Below, one piece after another: positions 43,601 through 50,874 of a stretch of 64,000 nucleotides of DNA. The position numbers and the translations under genes are program-made. The notes beneath the pieces are model-generated. The model was not told where the DNA came from and did no database searches. It was given only the letters and a program-made list of their open reading frames with translations. The number at the start of each line of letters is the position of its first letter. Positions within the stretch are counted from its first letter, which is position 1. The DNA comes from Oscillospiraceae bacterium (lineage in GTDB: Bacteria > Bacillota > Clostridia > Oscillospirales > Ruminococcaceae): positions 1 to 64,000 of the forward strand of contig WRKZ01000002.1 in the NCBI GenBank assembly GCA_009777835.1. The letters run 5' to 3'.

Positions 43601-44988
43601 GCGGACGTTATATCGAGCAGGTTGCGGCAGCCCGTCAGTTGAACAACGTCACGGCGGATACCCGCGACGACGGAAACGTCAATTACAGCAAATCCGGCGG
43701 TGAAGCCACGATTGAGTACAGTTTCACCACAAGCACGCAAGGCGATTACTATGCGTATTTCCCCGGGGGATTCCAAGCCGCGTACAGAGTCCTTGTGAAC
43801 GGCGAACTTGTCGAAAGTGTCTTCGGTGAAGGTGAAAACGCACAAGCGGCGCGCTATCTGGGCAGTTTCGAGCGGGGGGAAAACGTTAAGGTAACGTTGA
43901 GCCTTACCGGGGATTCGGTTGTTTTCGGGGAAGCGGTATTCGCGAGGGCGAAGTACAGTTTCGAAGATGAGCGGATTCTCAGAAATCAAGAGCGTGCAAT
44001 CTCGATTCTCGGCGAAGATGCAACCGGAATCAATTCGTATTTCAAACGGATTCATTATCATGACTCACTCCCTGCGGGAATCGTCCAATCCACCACGACC
44101 GATAATCACACCTCCTACAAACGTGCCGAGGGTGCTACCGGTAATGCTCACATGGAATACTTCTTCACGGCGGAAGAAGCCGGCGACTACTACGTGTATA
44201 TGCCTACTTCTTTTGAACGTAAGAGCAATCTTTGGGTAAACGACTCGTTTATCAGTGTGATTTTCGAGACCGATAACTACCACATTCACCATTTGGGGAA
44301 TTTTGAGCGGGGCGAAGACTTCAAGGTAACGCTGTCACTGTTGGATAAGAATGAAGTGTTCTTTAAAGAGCAGTACTTCATGCGTCTGGATAAAGACCTG
44401 CTTGAATCTGACATTGCACGTCTCCACAAGACTAACGAAAACACCGTGTTTGAGGGGCTTTCGAATACTCATCTGCGGTTGACCACCAATCACCCCAAGG
44501 AAATGATGGTCTTCACCTCGATTCCTAACGAACCGGGCTGGAAAATCACCGTGAACGGCAAAACCATCAAAAAAGAGGAGATTGAGGAAATCGCAGGGGG
44601 ATTAATCGCTATTTCTGTTCCCGCAGGGGAAAACGTGGTCGAGATGAAGTTTTTCCCGAACCGTATGCCGTCGGGAATATTGCTCACCTTTGCGGGAATA
44701 GCAGGACTGATAGTGCTGAATATGTTCATGGCAAGGTTGGAACTCCGCGAACAAATGAGAGTTAGACTGGCTGCGAAATCAAAGAAAAAGTTGGTTCGTG
44801 TAGTCTCAGACGTTCGTGACGTGTATGACGAAAGCGATTATGACGATGACGAAGACGATGATGACGAAGTTCAAGAAAAAGTCAAAGAAGTCAAAGAATT
44901 CAAAGAAGTAAAAGAAGACAAAAAATCTAAAAAAGCCCAAAAAGACGAGAGCGAATCGGAGGGAGACGAAGATGCTTTTGACTCTTGA
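40654..44988 (+). CDS. Very large YfhO-family membrane protein (predicted glycosyltransferase)
   Basis: A 1444-residue protein. The N-terminal ~550 residues have about 12 helices with the YfhO hallmark region GDPAKPWSVLSLDLNAQYVYYFQHMKDALFG; YfhO proteins are GT-C-like enzymes involved in glycosylating lipoteichoic acid in other Firmicutes. The central outside region holds three or four copies of a ~110-residue beta-sandwich-like unit (AEQTGHYYLQIS, SGSASIKYEV, STQGDYYAYFPGG, EEAGDYYVYMPT), each followed by YLGxFxRGE. One last helix and a highly charged tail (Asp/Glu then Lys/Glu repeats) end it. It is about 500 residues longer than common YfhO members. Overlaps coaX by 17 bases. Confidence 0.87.
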   Translation: MSKIKPDFSKFKPKNPIPAIKDFFITKPHIWLSFAIPFGVLFASYMLFGVWPSQRGDPAKPWSVLSLDLNAQYVYYFQHMKDALFGSESLLYSWSRNLSGEFVGIIGYYVLSPFNLIVWVFPLSHITEGLMLMMLTKVGFIGVTMAIYLSYSRGFGKHTTVMFSIMYALLSYNIVQTMNPMWLDGVMALPLVVMGIESVLKHGKYKLLIFSLTYSFITCFYIGYMIAIFTTLYYIYYALTSRKFTRGNIIVVLKRTGLFAAAALISAAISAFILLPVYSALSMGKLEFSNPDYSLRANFNFLDITRKFFLNSYDTVRMPEGMPFLFSGTVTLLLFPIYFFCDKIRRARRLGGILLVFALITSMMIVPFDMFWHGMQNPNWLPYRYSFMLCFLFIAFGAEVFEHLKKIPHKSIGISAVVLAGLLIYWQAADTFESTLGDKGRDVFDWLSSVMPSMIAVIGFASILILAKNKLKKENVISFVLIALVVTELLFNTQNSIERQHTDIYYSNKESFQSMVFTRQVMDDIIAADDGFWRSEKRYIRSACDPMALRMKGVTHSSSMLNERAIVILKNMGYSSRSHASRYSGNTPLTDDLLGFKYILSAPTKDHSSVKSKSDITVYENPNVMPLLYLTNPQMKNFTFDGPDNPFLNQNKLLSQMLEQGVSRIRTADTEITNLEVLEGDYTVYSKNETVGNNSEVDYTDEIPENDAYIDYSFYAEQTGHYYLQISSDYKGNEYSVSVRTSDYSSESGEVTTEEYDAEEIGDENIHYLGYFNSGDSFRVILTLESERLFVRREIFMVSTAKMNDIIDDLLMEHDYEDLTQAIYQIQDDILTYILDDETVDEHFAIANYNSRTNEKVNQSGGSHTIYAKSGSGSASIKYEVYADVYGDVFAYFPGSVSGMFELSVNGTKIPETPESELTRCYYLGKYGDTYLEVVITPLGNEIFFGEGYFARVNEDILAFEGEAAERYYARMLTNLKRSDEDGGRYIEQVAAARQLNNVTADTRDDGNVNYSKSGGEATIEYSFTTSTQGDYYAYFPGGFQAAYRVLVNGELVESVFGEGENAQAARYLGSFERGENVKVTLSLTGDSVVFGEAVFARAKYSFEDERILRNQERAISILGEDATGINSYFKRIHYHDSLPAGIVQSTTTDNHTSYKRAEGATGNAHMEYFFTAEEAGDYYVYMPTSFERKSNLWVNDSFISVIFETDNYHIHHLGNFERGEDFKVTLSLLDKNEVFFKEQYFMRLDKDLLESDIARLHKTNENTVFEGLSNTHLRLTTNHPKEMMVFTSIPNEPGWKITVNGKTIKKEEIEEIAGGLIAISVPAGENVVEMKFFPNRMPSGILLTFAGIAGLIVLNMFMARLELREQMRVRLAAKSKKKLVRVVSDVRDVYDESDYDDDEDDDDEVQEKVKEVKEFKEVKEDKKSKKAQKDESESEGDEDAFDS

Positions 44989-45736
44989 CGTTGGCAACAC
45001 CAATATAGTTATGTCTGTGTTCGAGGGGGAGAAATCCCTCCTCGAATCCAGGATTGACACCAACCCCGCGAGAATGTCCGACCAGTATATCGTGATGTTT
45101 GATTCTCTTCTGCGCTTGAACGGGGTTTCACGGGGGGATATAACCGGTTCAGTCATATCGTCGGTTGTTCCGCCGGTGACACGACAGATTTCGTTGGCGG
45201 TCAAGCGGTTAAACGGGATTGAACCGTTGATTGTCGGGCCGGGGTTGAAGTCGGGCTTGAATATCAAGATTGACAATCCGGCAGAGCTTGCCGCTGATTT
45301 AGCCTGTGGAGCGATTGCCGCGAAGAATCTGTATAAGAATCCCTGTATAGCGATTGATTTGGGGACTGCCACGAAGGTCTTGGCTATAGACAAGACCGGT
45401 GCGTTGTTGGGCGGAGTGATTGCCCCGGGTGTCGGGGTGAGTTTCAAGTCCATGTCGGACACGACCGCGCTGCTTCCGCTGGTCAGCGTGGAAGAACCCG
45501 GAGCAGTAATCGGTTCGAATACCATTGACTGTATTCGCGGCGGGATTATTTACGGAACTGCGTGCATGCTCGACGGATTGATTGAGCGGTTCGAGTCGCA
45601 GTTAGGCGAAAAATGTTCGTTGGTTGCTACCGGGGGCTTTTCGGAGGTGATTGTACCGCATTGTAAGCATGATATTCTTGTGAATAAGCGGCTTGTATCG
45701 GAAGGAATGCGTATTATTTACGAGAAGAATAGATAG
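44972..45736 (+). CDS. coaX: Type III pantothenate kinase
   Basis: First step of coenzyme A synthesis, phosphorylating pantothenate. 254 residues of the ASKHA fold: LTLDVGNTNIVMSVFEG (phosphate loop), AADLACGAIAA, CIAIDLGTATKVLAID, GGVIAPGVGVSF, and VATGGFSEVIVPH. GGAGG upstream lies inside the yfhO-like gene. An ECF S component follows and may bring in pantothenate. Confidence 0.95.
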   Translation: MLLTLDVGNTNIVMSVFEGEKSLLESRIDTNPARMSDQYIVMFDSLLRLNGVSRGDITGSVISSVVPPVTRQISLAVKRLNGIEPLIVGPGLKSGLNIKIDNPAELAADLACGAIAAKNLYKNPCIAIDLGTATKVLAIDKTGALLGGVIAPGVGVSFKSMSDTTALLPLVSVEEPGAVIGSNTIDCIRGGIIYGTACMLDGLIERFESQLGEKCSLVATGGFSEVIVPHCKHDILVNKRLVSEGMRIIYEKNR

Positions 45737-45850
45737 GCGTTACACTCGTAAGAGGTGATAGCAGGTCGGTGAGGGTTGCGCTGATTTACAGGCAGCTTGA
45801 GGTCGGCTAATATATGCTGATAAAAAATCAGCGAGAAAGAGGTGTTTTCT
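45737..45850 (+). promoter_or_regulatory. Leader of the ECF gene, with a hairpin; no known riboswitch recognised
   Basis: The 114-base gap contains GCTGAT-AAAAA-ATCAGC (45816-45832) and G-rich stretches that could fold. I compared it by eye with the tetrahydrofolate and cobalamin riboswitch consensus and saw no match. Confidence 0.3.
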
Positions 45851-46465
45851 ATGGAAAACAAAATTCCGGGGGGCAGAGCGATTCAATCAAGAACGCTTAT
45901 GCTGGCACAGACTGCCGTGTTGGGCGGCATCATGTTGGTTCTCAACTTTAGTGGGTTGGGGTTAATCAAAGTCGGGGTTTGGTCGCTTACGATTTTGAAT
46001 GTTCCGGTGATTATCGGGGCAATGACGGTCGGAAAATGGGCGACAACAGCTTTGGGCGGGTTGTTCGGTATACTGATACTTGCCGATGCACAGGTTTTCT
46101 TGGCGATTAGTTTCCCGTTGACGATTTTCTTCCTTGTGGGTTTGAGGGGGTTATTGTACGGATTCTTGTGTGCTTTAATCTTTGAAGGATTCAAGAAAAT
46201 CGACAAAACGAAGATTTGGTCGTACGGTGCGACAGGGCTGTGTTCCGCAATCTTGAATACCACGTTGTTTATCGTGGGGGTGATTGTGATTTTCGGTTCT
46301 TCGCCCGCTATTCTGGAGATGTTCGGGCAGGTAAACCGTTTCGGGCTTTTCATTCCGCTGATTTTAATGGTGGGTGTTCAAGCAATCATCGAAATTGTCG
46401 TATGTGCGGCGATTGCTATGGCGGTCGCAAAACCGGTATCGGCTTACTTAAACAAGAGAGCATAA
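45851..46465 (+). CDS. ECF transporter S component, possibly for pantothenate
   Basis: A 204-residue membrane protein with six predicted helices, PF12822-type: TLMLAQTAVLGGIMLVLNFSGLGLIKVGVWSLTILNVPVIIGAMTVG, with the mid-loop FLVGLRGLLYGF. GAGGTG precedes ATG 45851; a GTG at 45842 is less likely. Adjacent to coaX, so pantothenate is a reasonable guess, but S components cannot be assigned by sequence alone. Ecf ATPases not seen. Confidence 0.82.
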   Translation: MENKIPGGRAIQSRTLMLAQTAVLGGIMLVLNFSGLGLIKVGVWSLTILNVPVIIGAMTVGKWATTALGGLFGILILADAQVFLAISFPLTIFFLVGLRGLLYGFLCALIFEGFKKIDKTKIWSYGATGLCSAILNTTLFIVGVIVIFGSSPAILEMFGQVNRFGLFIPLILMVGVQAIIEIVVCAAIAMAVAKPVSAYLNKRA

Positions 46466-46493
46466 TCGGCAAATAGCAAAGGAGGTGAGTGGT

Positions 46494-46682
46494 ATGGCTA
46501 ATACACCGGAGATTCGTGATACGAAGAAAACCTGTTTGTCTGTACTTGTTGCATTAAAAAGAACAGGTGGAACCATTGATGATGCAATTTCACAGATGAA
46601 AGCATCTATGGAGAGAGCAGACGCACTTGAGGTTTTCGAGTCGTTCAAAGAAGACGATGGGCTTTTGGTCAAACCAAAGTAG
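46494..46682 (+). CDS. Small protein of the MANxxEIRDTKK family (member B1)
   Basis: A 62-residue soluble protein starting MANTPEIRDTKKTCLSVLVALKRTGGTIDDAISQM. AAGGAGGTG stands six bases upstream. It is clearly homologous to the 60-residue protein at 53424-53606 (shared MAN, EIRDTKK, LS-L, A-K, GG-ID-AI-Q, M) and shares a helix pattern with the family A proteins. No known domain. The next gene has an almost identical ribosome site and start region. Confidence 0.78.
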   Translation: MANTPEIRDTKKTCLSVLVALKRTGGTIDDAISQMKASMERADALEVFESFKEDDGLLVKPK

Positions 46683-46696
46683 AGGAGGTGAGCGGT

Positions 46697-46891
46697 ATGG
46701 CGTATGATACGAAAGTGCTGTTGTCTCAGATTGCACAAAACGTTTTGAAGTCTGTTACCCTCGAGGAAGCGTATATGTCGGTGGTAGAATCGGCTAATGT
46801 TGAAGGTCTTCAGTTGGCAAATTATAATGAAGCAAAGAAACATCTTCAGGAGTTGCGTTCGCGCTCGGAGGCGGCAGGGTCAGAATCATGA
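46697..46891 (+). CDS. Small protein of unknown function before mfd
   Basis: A 64-residue mostly helical protein, MAYDTKVLLSQIAQNVLKSVTLEEAYMSVVESANVEGLQ. GAGGAGGTGAG precedes the ATG. Its last base pairs overlap the mfd start (ATGA), so it is co-translated with mfd. It is not recognised; it may be a remote relative of the 58-residue protein at 7765-7941. Confidence 0.75.
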   Translation: MAYDTKVLLSQIAQNVLKSVTLEEAYMSVVESANVEGLQLANYNEAKKHLQELRSRSEAAGSES

Positions 46892-49800
46892 AGTATTTCA
46901 ACTCAGCGGCAAATTTAATTCCACAATACAATGAGTATAAAGAATGCGTTCGAAACCCCGGTATTATTTCAATATCGGGGCTTTCGCGCATACATAAAGC
47001 GCATTTCATAGCCGCAACCACCGAAGAAACCTCCGAATCGTTGCTGGTACTCGTCGATTCCGAAAGCGAAGCCGAAAGACTATGCGCGGACGTGAATACG
47101 CTCTGTAATAATTCGTGTGCTTATGTCTATCCGGCGAAAGATTCCGACCTTTTCATCGCCGAAGCCGCTTCCGGCGAATACGTCCACCGAAGACTTTCGG
47201 TTTTGTACTCTTTAACCCGGAAAATTCCTACGGAATTTTCTTCGCAGAGCGAGCAAGGTTTGTCCTTTGGCACTTCGGTTATAGTCGCCACACCGGAAGC
47301 CGCCGCACAACTCACTATCTCGCCGAAAAAGCTGACCGAGAGTATAATTCGCATCGAAAAAGACGGTGAGTTTAAATCGGAAGAGGTGTTTTCGCGATTA
47401 ATCGAGGGTGGGTACAGTCGGGTTGATATGGTCGAAAGTGTTTCGCAGTTTTCGGTGAGGGGTTCGATTATCGATATTTTCCCGGTGAACAGTGAGCTTC
47501 CGGTGAGGGTTGACCTATGGGGCGACACGGTTGATTCACTGGCGTTGTTCGATGTGGAGAGCCAGAGGAGTGTCAGCAAAATCGAGGTTGTTCACATATC
47601 TCCCTCTTGCGAACAACTTGAAGACTCTACTGCGACCTTGTTTGACTATGTTCAGAAAGTCATCGTATGTGAACAAAATGCCTGTAATGAGCAGTTCCGT
47701 TCCGCGTACGAGCAATTTAAAGAAGACCTGGCTTTGGCGGCGGAACAGGGGAACGTCTCGGGCGGGAAGTTCATGCTTTCGAAAGCTGAATACAACGCGT
47801 TGGCGGAGGAAAAGACGTTCGCTTATTTTGATGCCTTCGCAAGGAAGGGTAGGGAGTTTACTCAAGTGGCGGTTACTCAGCTTCCGCCGTGGAACGGTGA
47901 ATACAATCAGCTTTGCCGAGACCTGAAAGCATATATGAAGAGCGGTTATTCGGTGATTATATTCGCAGGGACCGAGAAGTCGGCACGGGAGTTGGCGAAC
48001 GACCTTCGTGATGATGACTTTGTCGCCGATTATGCGGTGAATCCCGAAAGGGCATATGGGAGGCATATATTCGTGACGGCGGGGACGCTTTCTGCCGGAT
48101 ATGATTACTCAGAGGCGAAATGTGCCTGCATTACACTCTTTGGAAACCGAAATTCCGAGACGGTAGTACGGGGAATAACCGGAGGGACTTCGCCTGTTTC
48201 TGCGGCGAAGAAGCCGAAACGCAAGAGTAAAGCCGAGGCCATTCGTGCGATTAGCGAAATCAATGTAGGGGACTACATTGTTCATGATAACTACGGAATA
48301 GGAATATTTGAGGGGGTGACGAAACTCACCAACGACGGAATAAGCAAAGATTACATCAAGCTCCGTTATGCGGGGAAGGATGCGTTGTATCTCCCGGTGA
48401 CTCAGTTGGATTTCATTGCGCGATATATCGGGAACACGTCTTCGGCGAATTTGAAGCTGTCGAAACTCCATACCGATACGTGGTTTAAGACTAAAGCGAA
48501 GGTCAAGCGAGCGGTAGCGGAGTTGGCGCAGGAGTTGGTTGAGTTGTATTCGGTGAGGATGAAGGCGAAGGGTCACAGTTTCGGGAAGGATACACCGGAA
48601 CAGCTTGAGTTCGAGAGCAGATTCAGTTATGTCGAGACTGATGACCAACTCACCTGTATCGAGGAGTTGAAATCAGATATGCAGTCCCCTCGTCCGATGG
48701 ACAGATTGTTGTGCGGAGATGTCGGATTCGGTAAGACCGAAGTCGCGTTGCGGGGGGCGTTCAAGTGTGTGATGGAGGGTAAGCAGTGCGCGCTGCTCTG
48801 CCCGACTACCGTGCTTGCCTGGCAGCATTATCAGACGGCGATTCAGCGGTTCGGTCTTACCGAAGGCGTTTCTTCTCGTCAGTCACTGCAAAAAAGAAAC
48901 GATAACGCGGGACTTGTCAATGTTGAGTTGCTGTCACGGTTTCGCACACCTAAACAGCAGAAGGAAATCCTTCAGAAGTTAGAGTCGGGGGTAATTGATT
49001 TCATAATCGGTACGCATACACTCGTGGGAAAGAACGTAAAGTTCAAGAATTTGGGATTGGTTATAATCGATGAAGAGCAACGGTTCGGGGTTATGCAGAA
49101 GGAGAGGCTGAAGGTTTCTTTTGAGGGGGTGGACACCCTCACGCTGTCGGCGACCCCTATTCCGCGGACATTGAATATGGCTATGTCGGGGATTCGTGAT
49201 ATGAGCGTGATTGAAACCCCGCCGCATGACCGATTACCTGTCACTACCTATGTAATCGAGCATGATTACGGGGTGATTTCGGCTGCAATCAACAAGGAAC
49301 TCCGACGGGCGGGTCAGGTTTATTATATTCATAATCGGGTGGAAACAATCATGTCGGCGGCGGCGAAGTTGCAGGGACTGCTCCCTGATGCAAGAATCGG
49401 GATTGCGCATGGTAAAATGGACGAAAAGTCGCTGTTGGAGGTCTGGCGGCAGTTGTTGGAACGCCAAATCGATATTTTAGTCTGTACGACACTTATCGAA
49501 ACCGGGGTTGATGTTCCGAATGTTAATACGCTTATAATCGAGAACGCCGACAGAATGGGTCTGGCGCAACTTCATCAGTTGAGGGGGCGGGTCGGCAGGA
49601 CGAATCGGCGGGCGTTCGCTTATTTCACCTTCAACCGCGGGAAGGTCTTGACCGAAATTGCCGAGAAACGGCTTAAGGCGGTCAGGGAGTTCACGCAGTT
49701 CGGTGCGGGATTCAAGATTGCATTGCGGGACTTGGAAATCCGCGGGGCGGGAAGTGTTCTCGGGGAGAGTCAGTCGGGACATTTATCGTCGGTGGGATAT

Positions 49801-50421
49801 GAAACCTATGTTCGATTACTGGAAGAAGCGGTGAAGTCGGTTGACGGCGGCAGGTCTTCGTCGGACGGTGAAGAATCGCCGAGCGAGGTTGTGTCACAAT
49901 GTGTCGTAGATGTAAAAGCCGACGCTTTTATTCCCGACGGGTATATATCGAATCAGTCGGGAAGAATCGCCTGTTATAAAAAAATTGCCGAAATCCGCGA
50001 TGAAGATGATGCAAAAGATGTCGTTTCGGAATTAACCGACAGATACGGTAAAATTCCCAAACCTGTGACCGGGTTGATTCAAGCGGCGCGGATTCGTAAC
50101 TTGGGCGGGCGTTGCGGAATCAGCGAAGTCAGCCAGAATAAAAACGGGGTGGTGTTCCATTGGCGGCAGAATGTAGCGGAAGAATCATCGGAATCACAAT
50201 CGGCAAAGATGGAAGGGCTTTCGTATTGGGAACGTCGTAGACTGGAGAAGGGCAATCAAGCGGGGCTTCCTGTGGAGAAGTTGTCGAAACTGCCGCAGAA
50301 ACTGTTCTCTAAAATGGAATTGAATTTGACCGAACGCCCCGGGGTCACGTTAAAATTGACCGAAAAAGACGATGTCCTCGATATAGTGACGGGTTTTCTT
50401 GAGAATTTAGTTGACAATTAG
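46888..50421 (+). CDS. mfd: Transcription-repair coupling factor Mfd with in-frame element insertion
   Basis: Removes stalled RNA polymerase and recruits UvrA. 1177 residues: UvrB-homology domains, RNA-polymerase interaction domain (INVGDYIVHDNYGIGIFEGV), RecA-like motor with GDVGFGKTEVALR, DEEQRFGV, SATPIPRTL, GRVGRTNRRAFAYF and the C-terminal TRCF domain. Residues about 110-130 (KIPTEFSSQSEQGLSFGT) are an insertion encoded by a palindromic element shared with nadB; it lies between two strands of domain 1 and keeps the frame. Confidence 0.96.
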   Translation: MKYFNSAANLIPQYNEYKECVRNPGIISISGLSRIHKAHFIAATTEETSESLLVLVDSESEAERLCADVNTLCNNSCAYVYPAKDSDLFIAEAASGEYVHRRLSVLYSLTRKIPTEFSSQSEQGLSFGTSVIVATPEAAAQLTISPKKLTESIIRIEKDGEFKSEEVFSRLIEGGYSRVDMVESVSQFSVRGSIIDIFPVNSELPVRVDLWGDTVDSLALFDVESQRSVSKIEVVHISPSCEQLEDSTATLFDYVQKVIVCEQNACNEQFRSAYEQFKEDLALAAEQGNVSGGKFMLSKAEYNALAEEKTFAYFDAFARKGREFTQVAVTQLPPWNGEYNQLCRDLKAYMKSGYSVIIFAGTEKSARELANDLRDDDFVADYAVNPERAYGRHIFVTAGTLSAGYDYSEAKCACITLFGNRNSETVVRGITGGTSPVSAAKKPKRKSKAEAIRAISEINVGDYIVHDNYGIGIFEGVTKLTNDGISKDYIKLRYAGKDALYLPVTQLDFIARYIGNTSSANLKLSKLHTDTWFKTKAKVKRAVAELAQELVELYSVRMKAKGHSFGKDTPEQLEFESRFSYVETDDQLTCIEELKSDMQSPRPMDRLLCGDVGFGKTEVALRGAFKCVMEGKQCALLCPTTVLAWQHYQTAIQRFGLTEGVSSRQSLQKRNDNAGLVNVELLSRFRTPKQQKEILQKLESGVIDFIIGTHTLVGKNVKFKNLGLVIIDEEQRFGVMQKERLKVSFEGVDTLTLSATPIPRTLNMAMSGIRDMSVIETPPHDRLPVTTYVIEHDYGVISAAINKELRRAGQVYYIHNRVETIMSAAAKLQGLLPDARIGIAHGKMDEKSLLEVWRQLLERQIDILVCTTLIETGVDVPNVNTLIIENADRMGLAQLHQLRGRVGRTNRRAFAYFTFNRGKVLTEIAEKRLKAVREFTQFGAGFKIALRDLEIRGAGSVLGESQSGHLSSVGYETYVRLLEEAVKSVDGGRSSSDGEESPSEVVSQCVVDVKADAFIPDGYISNQSGRIACYKKIAEIRDEDDAKDVVSELTDRYGKIPKPVTGLIQAARIRNLGGRCGISEVSQNKNGVVFHWRQNVAEESSESQSAKMEGLSYWERRRLEKGNQAGLPVEKLSKLPQKLFSKMELNLTERPGVTLKLTEKDDVLDIVTGFLENLVDN
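47216..47276. repeat. Palindromic element inserted in frame in mfd
   Basis: Sixty-one bases that match 24751-24811 in nadB at about 51 positions, with GAAAATTCC-TAC-GGAATTTTC and a terminal CTTTGGCACTTC. The second hairpin is degenerate, so this copy looks older. Confidence 0.75.
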
Positions 50422-50439
50422 CGTTTCAAAGGGTATAAT
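50411..50439 (+). promoter_or_regulatory. Consensus promoter after mfd
   Basis: TTGACA, 17 bases, TATAAT, overlapping the mfd stop codon. It leads to the antitoxin remnant and may also feed the XpaC-TelA genes. Confidence 0.82.
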
Positions 50440-50488
50440 GAGCAGTAGGGAAATATAGTATGGAAATAAGAAAGGTATGGTTATAATC

Positions 50489-50710
50489 ATGGTTAGAAGA
50501 AAAGAAACGGAAATTTTAGACTTTGAGGGTTTGCAGGGAGCTTCGGCACCTGAGAGCGTGACTGTCAGGAATATAGATGAACTGTATGCAAAACTGGAGA
50601 AGTCTGAGAGGAATGTTGCAGCCGGTAAAACGATTCCCGCTGAAGTTTTGTTTGAAAAGGTGAGGAAACGGTATGGCTACCGCGGTGTCAAGATGAGAAA
50701 CTTTTTTTAA
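50489..50710 (+). CDS. Antitoxin-like protein of a decayed type II module
   Basis: A 73-residue protein from ATG 50489 with the RelB/Phd-like tail form ...KSERNVAAGKTIPAEVLFEKVRKRYGY that is typical of antitoxins paired with RelE/ParE toxins. Its last residues (RGVKMRNFF) come from toxin sequence read in another frame. AAGAAAGG lies 13 bases upstream of the ATG; another ATG at 50477 in the same frame is possible. It has a consensus promoter. Antitoxin identity is inferred from the sequence form and from the adjoining toxin fragment. Confidence 0.65.
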   Translation: MVRRKETEILDFEGLQGASAPESVTVRNIDELYAKLEKSERNVAAGKTIPAEVLFEKVRKRYGYRGVKMRNFF

Positions 50711-50847
50711 AAGGGTTTCGTTATGTTATTATCGGAAATTATTTGATGCTCTATACGATTGATGAAGTGGATTCATTGGTTATTATACACAATATCGTCT
50801 ATGGCAGACGGGATTTAAATTCAATTTCAACGGAAGAACAAACTTAA
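50671..50847 (+). pseudogene. C-terminal fragment of a RelE/ParE-type toxin
   Basis: Read in frame from about 50671, overlapping the antitoxin end, the sequence gives RCQDEKLFLKGFRYVIIGNY, then LMLYTID...VIIHNIVYGRRDL and a stop at 50847. KGFRYVIIGNYLMLY and the closing VIYGRRD-like motif are the last third of RelE/ParE toxins. The first ~50 residues of the toxin are missing, so a deletion joined the antitoxin to the toxin's end. Confidence 0.7.
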
Positions 50848-50874
50848 AAACAGAAAGGTATGGTGTAAGCGGGA

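Noticed and set aside
43279-44061. A 260-residue minus-strand frame inside the YfhO-like gene
   Set aside because: It is a shadow of the repeated coding region on the other strand, has no ribosome site and no recognisable domain.
44806-45525. A 239-residue minus-strand frame across the YfhO end and coaX
   Set aside because: Overlaps two well-supported genes and shows only reverse-complement composition.
45737-45850. A riboswitch before the ECF gene
   Set aside because: The gap is long enough and can fold, but no conserved core of a known riboswitch could be recognised.
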